From: Parapedobacter deserti
GTDB taxonomy: Bacteria > Bacteroidota > Bacteroidia > Sphingobacteriales > Sphingobacteriaceae
Length of the DNA: 64,000 bases
Reading direction: 5' to 3'
Assembly: GCF_042646065.1 (NCBI RefSeq)
Contig: NZ_JBHRTA010000035.1
Coordinates: 12,049 to 76,048, forward strand
Shown here: positions 52,892 through 62,600 of the stretch, one piece after another
Numbering within the stretch: position 1 is the stretch's first letter
Layout: each line of letters starts with the position of its first letter
The notes under the pieces: model-generated
The model's input: the letters and a program-made list of their open reading frames with translations, nothing else
Database searches by the model: none
Told to the model about the DNA's origin: nothing
Made by a program: the position numbers and the translations under genes

Positions 52892-53530
52892 ATGGCAAAA
52901 TTCATAAACGGTGCGATAGGCACCTTTTCAGGAAAAGTAGGAAGCATCATCGGCAGTAGCTGGCGCAACATCCACTACATGCGTGGCTTGCCAAAGAAAC
53001 GCACCAAGCCGTTTTCGGAGGCGCAGTTGGCGCAGCAGCAACGCTTTGGGTTGATGGGAAAGTTTTTGCTTCCGCTCAAGGGCTTGTTTGAGATCGGCCT
53101 GGCCAACGTAGACGATGGCGAGGCTACGCTCTTCAACCAGGCGATGGGCATGAACCTGCCAGCGGTGACGGGCAGCTACCCCGAGTTTAGCATCGACTAT
53201 GGCAAGGTGACCTTCAGCAAGGGCGGATTGCTCAAGCCGCGCGGTGTAACCCTCACCGCCGGTGCACAGGAGGTGAGGGTGGCCTGGCGGCCGGGTGTAA
53301 CTTCGTTCAACGGCAAGGCGGATGACGACGTATACGTGTTGCTCTACGACCGCGAGCTGGAGGTGTTTTACACCACGGACGAAGTGGTGCACCGTTCGGT
53401 GGGCGAAGCGGTCATACCGGTGGATGACGATACCGTGGGGCACGATGCAGATGTATGGCTGTTTTGCGTAAGCCGCGATGGTGTGTCGATATCGGAAACG
53501 GTGTATGGAGGTTCGGTCGTATTGGCGTAA
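52892..53530 (+). CDS. DUF6266-family protein
   Basis: Start at ATG 52892 because AAGGAGG lies 7 bp before it, a strong Shine-Dalgarno that is rare in Bacteroidota. The 212-residue protein has the family start MAKFINGAIGTFSGKVGSII then GSSWRNIHYMRGLPKKRTKP, and a C-terminal beta-rich part with NGKADDDVYVLLYD. The function of DUF6266 is not known. It occurs in Bacteroidota in variable regions and may be phage-derived. It is a paralogue of the next gene. Confidence 0.85.
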   Translation: MAKFINGAIGTFSGKVGSIIGSSWRNIHYMRGLPKKRTKPFSEAQLAQQQRFGLMGKFLLPLKGLFEIGLANVDDGEATLFNQAMGMNLPAVTGSYPEFSIDYGKVTFSKGGLLKPRGVTLTAGAQEVRVAWRPGVTSFNGKADDDVYVLLYDRELEVFYTTDEVVHRSVGEAVIPVDDDTVGHDADVWLFCVSRDGVSISETVYGGSVVLA

Positions 53531-53600
53531 GCCATACGGGTACTGAGGCGTGATCAGGACCGGGGCCCCAGCGCCCCGGTTCATTAAAAAGGAGGAGAAT

Positions 53601-54233
53601 ATGGCGAGATTGATAGACTTATTGACATTTTCGGGAGCCGCTGGCGACGTGGTAGGCTGTAAAGGCCCACATGGCTTTTACATCCGCAGCCGCCCGCGGA
53701 AACCTCGCACCACACCAACGGCCAAGCAATTGGAGGTGCGCGCGCGACTGGCACTGGTGATGGGATTCCTGAAACCCCTCAAGGCCATCATTTACCCGGG
53801 GTTCTCGGTACGGTACACTGCGAAAACCAAGGTGTCGGCGATGAATGCGGCAGCTTCGCACGCCCTCAACCATGCGATTACCGGCGAATATCCGGACCTG
53901 GATATTGATCCGGCGATGGTGCGCCTAAGCCGCGGTATGCTCGTTGGCCTGCCCCGTGCAGAAGCCAAACTGTCGGGCACATCAGTGGCGGCGACCTGGT
54001 CAGCGGAGATGCCGCAGTTCAATGGCCATGCGGATGACTGCGCGACAATCGTGGTTTATAACCCGGCGGAAAAAACCGTGATGGCTGGCGAGGCGAAACG
54101 GGAAGTTGGTATCGTGTCAGTGGACGTATCGGACGAGCCTCCGGGCAGCGAGCTGCTCGTGTATGCTTGCGTAGCCGACCGCGATAGGAAACAATTTTCT
54201 AATAGCCAATTTTTGGGGAGGTTGGTGCGATGA
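53601..54233 (+). CDS. DUF6266-family protein, second copy
   Basis: Start at ATG 53601, with AAGGAGGAG 7 bp upstream. The 210-residue protein is shorter at the N-terminus (MARLIDLLTFSGAAGDVVG) but aligns with its neighbour: RPRKPRTTPTAKQLEVRARL corresponds to the KKRTKP region, HALNHAITGEYPDLDID to the FNQAMGMNLP region and NGHADDCATIVVYNPAE to NGKADDDVYVLLYD. Sequence identity is low, so the duplication is old. It overlaps the DUF5675 gene by 4 bp. Confidence 0.82.
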   Translation: MARLIDLLTFSGAAGDVVGCKGPHGFYIRSRPRKPRTTPTAKQLEVRARLALVMGFLKPLKAIIYPGFSVRYTAKTKVSAMNAAASHALNHAITGEYPDLDIDPAMVRLSRGMLVGLPRAEAKLSGTSVAATWSAEMPQFNGHADDCATIVVYNPAEKTVMAGEAKREVGIVSVDVSDEPPGSELLVYACVADRDRKQFSNSQFLGRLVR

Positions 54234-54679
54234 ACACGATAAAAATCATCCGCGTGGCGCAGGGGAAGAACAGTACCCTCAGCCACTTATACATCGGCAG
54301 CCTTTTCCACTGCTACCTGCTGGAAGACAGCATCCGCAAGGAAAAGATCCAGGGGCTTACCTGCATCCCCGAGGGGGAGTACCGCCTACGCCTCAACCCG
54401 TGGGCGGGTATGAATGCGAAATACGGCGTGAAATACCCGAAGGTGCACCGGGGCATGCTGGAGATCACCGGTATCCCTAACTTCGATCTGGTATTCATCC
54501 ACATCGGCAACTACCATACGCAGACGGCGGGCTGCCCGCTGACGGGGTCCTACTGGCAGCGGCTGGATGGCGACTACCAGGTGATGCACTCGGCGGCAGC
54601 GTATAAGTTTGTATATCCGTTGCTGGTGGGTGAGATGGAGAAAGGTAACGATCGGATAATGGTTTTAAACCAGTGTTAG
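54230..54679 (+). CDS. DUF5675-family protein
   Basis: 149 residues with the family signature: LSHLYIGSLFHCYLLEDSIR, IPEGEYRLRLNPWAGMNAKY, then FDLVFIHIGNYHTQTAGCPL with the conserved histidine and cysteine. DUF5675 occurs in phages and prophages near lysis or tail genes and has an HxxN...GC arrangement that recalls L,D-transpeptidases or peptidases; the activity is not established. The start overlaps the DUF6266 gene (ATGA). Confidence 0.85.
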   Translation: MNTIKIIRVAQGKNSTLSHLYIGSLFHCYLLEDSIRKEKIQGLTCIPEGEYRLRLNPWAGMNAKYGVKYPKVHRGMLEITGIPNFDLVFIHIGNYHTQTAGCPLTGSYWQRLDGDYQVMHSAAAYKFVYPLLVGEMEKGNDRIMVLNQC

Positions 54680-54683
54680 TATA

Positions 54684-54767
54684 GGTTTTAGCCCGCTGCG
54701 GAGACCAGCCTTGGAGATCCAAGCGAAGCGCCGGAGATCCCAGCTGGCGAGCAGCAGGCGTAAAACC
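54684..54767 (+). ncRNA. Structured RNA element in the DUF6266/DUF5675 cassette
   Basis: The outer stem pairs GGTTTTAGCCCGCTGC with GCAGCAGGCGTAAAACC with two mismatches. Inside are CCAGC/GCTGG and a perfect hairpin CTTGG-AGAT-CCAAG, and the 8-mer GGAGATCC occurs twice. 84 nt, between DUF5675 and the next small gene. It could be an mRNA processing site, an attenuator or a separate RNA. Confidence 0.5.
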
Positions 54768-54794
54768 CAAAATTAAATCTTTACGAAATAAAAA

Positions 54795-55019
54795 ATGAAA
54801 GAAAATCAAGAACAGACCGGGCTACCCGAAGCGGGAAAGTCGACACTATACAACAGGATCAAAGAGACGCTGGCAGTGGCCAGTCAGCTGGTCCTTGCTT
54901 CACCGCTGAAACTGCCGCCAAAGGTGGTAGTCGTGGCCAAATACGTCGCCCTGACGCTGGGTGTACTGGAGGCTGTGGAAGGCGCTGCCGGGAAAGGAAC
55001 GGAAGATGATGAAGACTAA
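54795..55019 (+). CDS. Small protein of the phage-like cassette (74 aa), unknown
   Basis: 74 residues: a polar start (MKENQEQTGLPEAGKSTLYN), a moderately hydrophobic helix (VASQLVLASPLKLPPKVVVV), another helix (KYVALTLGVLEAVEGAA) and an acidic tail (DDED). This is like small membrane proteins near phage lysis genes. I cannot name it. Its end overlaps the next gene. Confidence 0.6.
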   Translation: MKENQEQTGLPEAGKSTLYNRIKETLAVASQLVLASPLKLPPKVVVVAKYVALTLGVLEAVEGAAGKGTEDDED

Positions 55020-55179
55020 CCACCAGCTGGGCCTCGGCACCGGCGGCGGTACGCTATTGAGCGTACTGGCGCAGTTGGGCGTACACGACATCGTTAAGAC
55101 CGCCGTGCTGGCGGCTATCGGCGCCGTGGTAAGTTTCGCCATGACGTTGCTCTTACAGCGATGGGCTAAGCGCAAATGA
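55006..55179 (+). CDS. Small membrane protein, holin-like (57 aa)
   Basis: The ATG at 55006 lies in the acidic tail of the previous gene (14-bp overlap). 57 residues with GTGGGTLLSVLAQLG, a membrane helix (VLAAIGAVVSFAMTLLLQ) and a basic end RWAKRK. Size, one to two helices and charged tail are those of a holin, which would fit a lysis role next to DUF5675; this is inference. Confidence 0.6.
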   Translation: MMKTNHQLGLGTGGGTLLSVLAQLGVHDIVKTAVLAAIGAVVSFAMTLLLQRWAKRK

Positions 55180-55370
55180 GCATATCCCCGGGCACGACGT
55201 CCGGGGATTCGCTTGGCAATCAGATGTTAACTGAACCTGTCCGTTACTGAACAATAAGTGTTCGATTTCGAACACCAATTGGTATAATATAAATTTTTAT
55301 TCTTTGATAATCAGTGATTTGCAATTTTGGCTTAGTAACTGCCGCTTGGTACGCGGATGATCGTATGATG

Positions 55371-55731
55371 ATGATAAAGCATTTCAAAGCCACGTTGCGC
55401 CACATCTGGCGCAACCGCCTCAGTACCACGTTGAACCTATTGGGTTTGGCCATTGGCATCAGTGCATGCTGGATGGTCTATCATATCGTCGACAATAAAT
55501 TTAGCTATAATGTGGTGCACCAAGGAATTCAGGCGGAAATTCCCGAATCGGAAGAGGTGGTACCCGTATTTTTCCAACGCGTCAACAGCACTGAAACTAA
55601 GCGTGGCGCCAATAAAATTTTCGTAAAAGAGCATTTCGCCTATCGCATTGACATTCGGTGGTGGATGTTTGCCGTAGCAGCCGATTCGCGCCGCGGTTGC
55701 TAACCCGGTGGATTTATTGGGCGACGAATAG
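55371..55731 (+). pseudogene. FtsX/MacB-type ABC permease with its middle deleted and a frameshift
   Basis: The start IKHFKATLRHIWRNRLSTTL and NLLGLAIGISACWMVYHIVD is that of a Bacteroidota MacB-like permease of about 800 residues. After about 60 residues the sequence passes through an unmatched stretch to RIDIRWWMFAVAA, part of the C-terminal region, and then, in another frame, to the usual end ANPVDLLGDE. So both ends remain in 361 bp and the centre is gone. Confidence 0.8.
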
Positions 55732-55750
55732 CTGACAAGACAACAGGACG

Positions 55751-56329
55751 ATGCATACATTTTTCAAAACGGCATTCCGATTTATTCGAAAAAACAAGTT
55801 AATCACGGCAATTAACATGTTAAGTCTTTCGATCGGTATCTGTGCTACGTTGGTCATCTTTTTAATGATCCAGTTCGATTATAGCTTCGATAAACATCTG
55901 CCGCATGGTGATCGTGTGTACCGGATCGTAAGCAACGGTGATTTCGAAAATGCGGGAGTACTTGTTCCATTGATCCGTTCCATCACCATTGCATCATTGG
56001 GTCTGTTTGGATTAGCTATTTTTACCGCCAACCAGCGCACCAAAGAAATCGGAATCCGTAAGGTCTTAGGTGCTTCGGTCGGACAGCTCACTGTGCTTCT
56101 GGCTAAAAACCTTGTGTCGCTGGTGTTGGTGGCTTGCTTGATCGCCGTTCCCATCGCTTGGTATTTTATGCATAAATGGCTGGACGATTTTGCCTATAAA
56201 ACACCGCTCCACTGGTGGGTATTCGGGATTGCAGCGCTTGGTCTGCTTATCGTAGCGACAGCCGTACTGGCCGCAAAGACGTATTATGCAGCACGAGCCA
56301 ATCCGGTGGATTCGTTAAGGAATGAATAG
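55751..56329 (+). pseudogene. FtsX/MacB-type ABC permease, in-frame internal deletion
   Basis: 192 residues. Residues 1-68 are the normal start (FFKTAFRFIRKNKLITAINM, LSLSIGICATLVIFLMIQFD, HGDRVYRIVSNG). From residue about 70 the sequence is the C-terminal FtsX domain (FTANQRTKEIGIRKVLGASV, GQLTVLLAKNLVSLVLVACL) and the end ANPVDSLRNE. About 600 residues of the family's usual length are missing without loss of frame. The remaining protein has four membrane segments and could be stably made, but lacks the periplasmic domain. It follows a similarly deleted paralogue by 19 bp. Confidence 0.82.
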
Positions 56330-56652
56330 TGGTAGTTTTCCAGCGTAGCACCTTTTCCAAAAAGGGCCGCGCAAGAAGCTTTTTTCGACCAAGAGACCTA
56401 ATTAGCGGCACTCCGTAACCGACAACTTCGTTCGACTGCCATAGAAAATTTTCTATCCAATCTTTGGACGAATTTCGATGCAACGTTAGAAAATATTTGA
56501 TTGCAGTGGGTAGACCAGCCGCTTATCTTTGCGCGATAACGGATGTTCCCTATGAAAACAAAGCAACTCCGCGTAACTCGTGACATTCTTGCGTAAACCC
56601 TGGCTTAGGGATTTATGGGAGAAAATTCGTTAATGGCATCTATCGTGACACT
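56330..56652. other. Intergenic region before the giant secreted protein
   Basis: 323 bp with no gene that I can support. It contains TTTG at 56496-56499 and TATCTTTG at 56524-56531, 24 nt apart (a little long for a promoter), leaving a leader of about 120 nt to the ATG at 56653. Confidence 0.45.
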
Positions 56653-59600
56653 ATGATCATTACTTCTACTTTTCGACCCGCAGCGTTCTACCTTTTTTCA
56701 GCAATCGCAATTATTGCGCTTAATTTCCTTCCGGGCACGTCCAAAGCGCAATCTTCGGTCACGTTCGATACGGAATACTGGCTGGCGCTGCCCACTACGG
56801 ATGTTAAATACAGGGCGGGGTCGATGTTCCACATATCGACATTCGATGCCCCGGCCACGGTAACCTTGAGCGCGCCATTGACACCCGGATTTGCGCCAAA
56901 GACGATCAATATCGCTGCGAACGGTACGGGGAGTATTCCTCTAACGAACGATGAGGTAGCTTTGCTTGTCAACAATGTTGGTAACAGCATTGCAGGTACG
57001 GGCGTGCGTGTGGAAACGAATGCTAAGATATCCATTTACTATGAACCGGGGTCTCTTGCTGCTAGCCCGGATTTACTTTCTTTAAAAGGAGGCGAAGCGC
57101 TCGGCACCGAATTTCTTGTACCGATGCAACAGACATCGATGGTAAGGGATCCGGACGGCCGTCAGGGCTTCCTGGTTTTGGCAACAGAAGACAATACTAC
57201 CGTTACGATTACACCTAAGGCTGCAATCACGGGGCGCGCGGCAGGTATCCCTTTCACCATTACCCTGCAGCGGGGGGAAACCTATTTTGCCGAAACACCG
57301 GGATTTGATCCCGGCGTCTCGGGGTCCTTAGTGTCTTCCGATAAGCTGATTGCGATAACGATCTTTTCCGAACTGATGCGCCATGGTGCTACTTCAGCAG
57401 ACTTAGGTTGTGAACAGATTGTGCCCATCAAAAATATTGGTACCGAGTACTTGATTATCAGAGGCTATCGGACAGATGGCGACGTGGTTTACTTTACCGC
57501 TGTAGAAGATAACACGGAGCTATCGGTTAACGGCGTTACCGTGGCTACGCTCAACGCAACGGATACCTATTCCCTTAGCGTCGACGCTGATATTTATCAT
57601 GTACAAAGTTCGAACAAGGTGACGGCACTCCACCTATCAGGCGTTGCTGGCGAAGAATCATTTAGTTTGCTGCCTGCCCAGTTGGGTTGTAACGGATCGA
57701 ATCTTGTACAGGTTGTAAGGGCAAATAACAATGCTTTTTATGTCAATATTGCTTCGCCAACACCCGATGGCTTTAGCGTAAATGGCAATACCTCGTTGCT
57801 GGACCCCTCCGTTTTTCTGCCCATACCTGGTACGACTTGGTACTATGCACGGGTGGAGGTGCCAAGTACGTTAGTCGGAGCAGGGGCAACCGTAAGCGTT
57901 GCAAACAGCGATCCAGCTGTCAAATTTCAAATGGGCGTTTTTCACACCAATGCCGGTGGCGCTCGCTACGGTTATTTTTCCAGCTACAGCGGCACGCTGG
58001 TCAACTTTGCTGATTCCGAACAAGAAGTCTGTGCCGGGCAATCGGTCAGCTTCACGCCGCAAATCATTTCTTCAGACCCAATCCTTTCTTATAGCTGGAC
58101 CGGACCGGATGGCAGTGTGGTGTCTAATGAAGAGGTACTGACACTGGATAACGTTGCGGTTTCGAATAGTGGCACCTATACACTGACAATACAAACGGTC
58201 GTCTGCTCAGTGGCGGAGTCCGTGCAGCTAACCGTCCATGCTCAGCCCGCCGCCCCGTCATCCGGAGGCGATCTGGAAGAACGGGCGACGAATCCGATAC
58301 AGACCTTGACCGCTGTCGCGACGTTGCCGGTAGATGCTCCAGCAGGAGCGAGCATCGTTTGGTATGATGCGGCTACGGGCGGTAACGTAGTTGCTAGCCC
58401 CACGCTCAATGCTATCGGAACCGTTACCTATTATGCGGAAACAACTATTAGTGGAGTTTGCCCAAGTGCAACGCGGACACCGGTAAAACTGACTATCTTA
58501 TCGGATGTCGAAATTTGCGGCAACGGCATCGACGACGATGGCAACGGCGTGGCCGATTGCGACGATCCGGCGTGTAACCCGTTTGTGAATTATTTTGCAA
58601 ATGGTAGTTTGGAAGAATATACGGAATGCCCGGATCTAAGTAATGCTGGTACTTTAGAATATGCGGTTTCCTGGAAAACCAGCTTGCCTGCTCCGGATCA
58701 GTTGGGTGGGCAATTGCTGGTCAATGATCCAGCCAACGGCTGTGTGTCCCCGCGTCCTAATAGTGGTTGGCCAGCCACTACCAATCTGCCCGCCGGATCA
58801 GATGGTGTTGCCTGGGGAGGGATGCATGGAGGTGCGCCTAATCAAGGTCTTGAAGATTTCCAGAATACGTTGGTTGCGCCACTGCCTGCTGGAACCTATA
58901 CCTTTACGTTTTCTGCCGGCTACTTGGTAAACGATCCGTATACTGCTCCGGGCTTCTTCCGGTTTTACGGGGTAAGGTCAGGCGAGCCGGACTTCACCAC
59001 GGCACATCCGTTGGGCGACTCGCCGCTCATTAATAATGCTATATCCTCATCAAATCCAACGTGGAGAGAATACAGCTTTACGTTTAACTCAACGGAAGTC
59101 TACGATCGGATTTATATGGTGGCTTATTCCGGGCCAACAGGTCGGTCGTACCTGGTGTTCGACGGCTTTAAAATGCAGTTCAATCCGCCGGTCGTCGAAT
59201 TCCAGAATCCGCTGGCGACCTGTCTGCCGAATGCGGTTCTGCAGGTGAAAGATCCCGACCCTGCCTGGGTAAGCTACCAATGGTACATGGACGGAACGCT
59301 GATTCCGGGAGCAACGGGTGCCACGTATCAACCAACTACCGGGCAACTCGGCGTCTTTACGGTAAGCGCAGTAATGGCCAGCGGCTGCACAACGCCCGAA
59401 TCGGGCGGTATCTCGTTGGGCAGCAACTGCCCGGTGCCGTTTGAGTGTAATGGGTCTGCTTATCTGGTTTCCTCACCCGCTGGGACTACCCCGTCAACAC
59501 TATTTATTGTCAATTCGGAAAATCCGACGGAGATTCTCGCAACGTTGAGTCTTTCCATTCCGGACCGATACAATGCTATAGGATACAACTTTGAAGACAA

Positions 59601-62600
59601 CCTGATTTATGGGATGGTGGCCGGTGATTCGCCGTCGTTGAATGCGGTGGATATTGTACGAATTGATGGAGAAGGTACGGTAACGGGACTGGGAAAGCCT
59701 ACTGCAGTGGCCGGGCAGGCGCCGGGATTAGCCACGTGGACTAATTTACCCGCCACGAATCCGAATGGGGGCATCGTAACGTTGGCGACGGGTGTTGTGG
59801 GGTCGGATAATATGTTCTACACGACGGTTAGAACCAGCACCGCAACCGATAACTATTTGGCAAAGGTGGACTTGACTACCATGAGATATACCACCGTAAA
59901 GCTAAGCGGAAACTTCACCGGTATGGCCGATTTGGCTTTCTCGCCTTACGATGGTATGTTATATGGGCTCCAAGGTAACCAACTTATTAGAACGAATCCA
60001 ACCAATGGGCAGCAATCAGTAATTACACCCGCAGCTGGATCAGCAGCAGTACCTGGTGCGGGCGCCGGGGGGGCTTGGAATGATGCGCAAGGCAGGGTTT
60101 ATTTCTACTCAAATGGAGGCAATTCGACGAATGGCGGATTAAGACTTTATCGCTATAACCCCGTTAACGGGGCTTTCGAAAACCTAAGCGCCGTTACCGC
60201 TTATCCAACGTTTGATGCCACGGCCTGCTACCCGACGCGGATGGATAAGCGAGTGATCATGCCTGCTGGAGGCTTAACACCGGGTGATGTCGTGGAATTT
60301 GAGTTCAGTATCTACAACAGCCAGGCGTTGCCGGCGACGTATGAGTTTGAAGACGTGTTGACATCGGCAGACTTGAGCTGGGTGGATGCGTCGGTAAGCC
60401 CTGCATCTCCAGGGGGCGGCACGGTTACGATCTCAGGAAACACGTTGCGCATTTCCGGAATTACGGTAGATCCGCTGCCGCAGACGGGCGGTGTGCCTTT
60501 GACATTCCGCGTATCCCTGAACGTCGCAGATAATGCCGCGTATAATACCTGCTATACCAACCAGGCTACCATAAAGACAGGAAATTTAACGGTGTATAGC
60601 GATGATCCGGATACACAGGAAGGAAACGACCCGACCGTTTTCTGCACGAACCCTTGCGACGTGCCGGCTCCGGTAAGCGGCGGTAACCTGCAGGCCTGTA
60701 TGGCTGACCTGAACGGTGGAAAATTGACGGCATCTGCTACCGTTCCAGCGGGCACAGACCTGGTTTGGTATGATGCGCCAACCGGTGGAAATGTGGTGGC
60801 TGATCCCAGTTTGAGTACTATTGGAACGGTTACTTATTATGCCGCAGCGGATGATGGTACGTGTATCAGCACTTCACGGACGCCAGTCACATTGAATGTA
60901 ACAGCGACACCGGTACTGGATGAAGTATTGGATGTGTCTTCCTGCGGGCCGTTGGAGTTACCAGCAATTTCAGGCCAATACCTGAGTGGGAACGAAGCGT
61001 ACTATACCGCACCAAACGGTGGAGGTACAAGGTACCTTCCAGGAGATGTGTATAGCGCCGTAGGAACAAGCACCTTGTATCTATTCGATCAAAGCGAAGC
61101 CCTTACTAATTGCCAAGGTAGCTTAACAGTAGCACCGAATACCAGCTATGTTATCGATTACTTGTTTAATACAAACTCTCATTTTCAGTATCCCGGGACC
61201 GTAGAACCGGCGTTCTTCCAAGGAACGGCCAGTCAGCAAATTTTGCATGATATTCCAGGCACACCCGTAGGTACCGGGTCGCAGACGTATTTGGGTGTAG
61301 TGGGAGACGTATCCATTGGTAACACGGCTGATTGTTTTGGGACCGAAGTAAACTTAAATGTACAAGTTACCGTTACCAACCAGGGGCCAGGAAACGGAGC
61401 TGGCTATTCTGGTAGATTGACGATCTTCAATAAAGCGACTAACCAAGCGTTATATGAAAGAGGCCTGACCGTTAATTTTCCCGCCAACGGATCAATGACC
61501 CCGACCGTATCCGGGGTTGTTCCTGTCTCCGACGTACTTGCAGGCAATATTGCCATATTGATCGCGGTAGAAACTTATCAGGGCAGCAGGAAAAACTGGC
61601 TGTTATCCGATTTTAGCGCTGCTTACCAATTTTTGCCGGAAAGCACGCAAGCTTGTTCCGCAGAGCAGAGCTTTGAGCTGACGATCAACGAAGTGCCGGC
61701 TGCTCCGATAAGCAGCGGAAACCAACAAGCCTGTATTTCGGATGTTGCCCAGTTAACTGCTACGGCAACGCCTCCGGCCGGCACAACGCTTATCTGGTAC
61801 GATGCGCCGGTAGATGGAAATGTAGTGTTAGATCCAAGCCTGGACACGGTCGGTACGGTTACCTATTTCGCAGCAGCGGATAATGGAATTTGCAGCAGTT
61901 CGACCAGAACGGCTGTGACGCTAAGCATACTGCCTACACCGGTGCTGGAGGAGGTACAGGACACTACAGTATGCGGGCCGTTTGAGTTGCCGACCATCAG
62001 CGGAGAAAATCTGACGGGAAATGAAGCATATTATACCGCACCGAATGGCGGAGGGACCAAATACCTGCCGGGTGATGTGATTAGCACGCCGGGCACTTCT
62101 ACCCTCTACATTTTTGATCAAAGTGAGGCACTTGCCAATTGCCAAGGCAGTTTAACGGTAGCACCGAATACAAGCTATACGCTCAGCGATCTATTTGACG
62201 ATACGCACTTCCGCTATCCGGGTACGGTTGATCCCGCTTTTTGGCAGGGTACGTCCAACCAGCAGATTCTGTATAACAACCCGGGTACGCCAAGTGGAGG
62301 TATACAGACTTACCTGGGCATTATTGGTGACGTGTCAGTAGGCAGTACCGCAGACTGCTTTGGAAGCCAAGTCAGTATAACTGCACAAGTAAATGTGGCG
62401 AATCAGGGCCCAGGTCCGACTTATGGCTATTCGGGAAGAATGGCAATTTTCAACAAAACGACAAACCAGCTACTGTATGATGCGCAGTTACCGGCAAGCA
62501 TGGCGGCCTATACTTCGGTATTACTGACAGTGACCGGAGTGGTTCCGTTGTCTGAAGTTTCGGCGGGAAATATCGCTATAGTCATTGTGGTGGAGACCGA

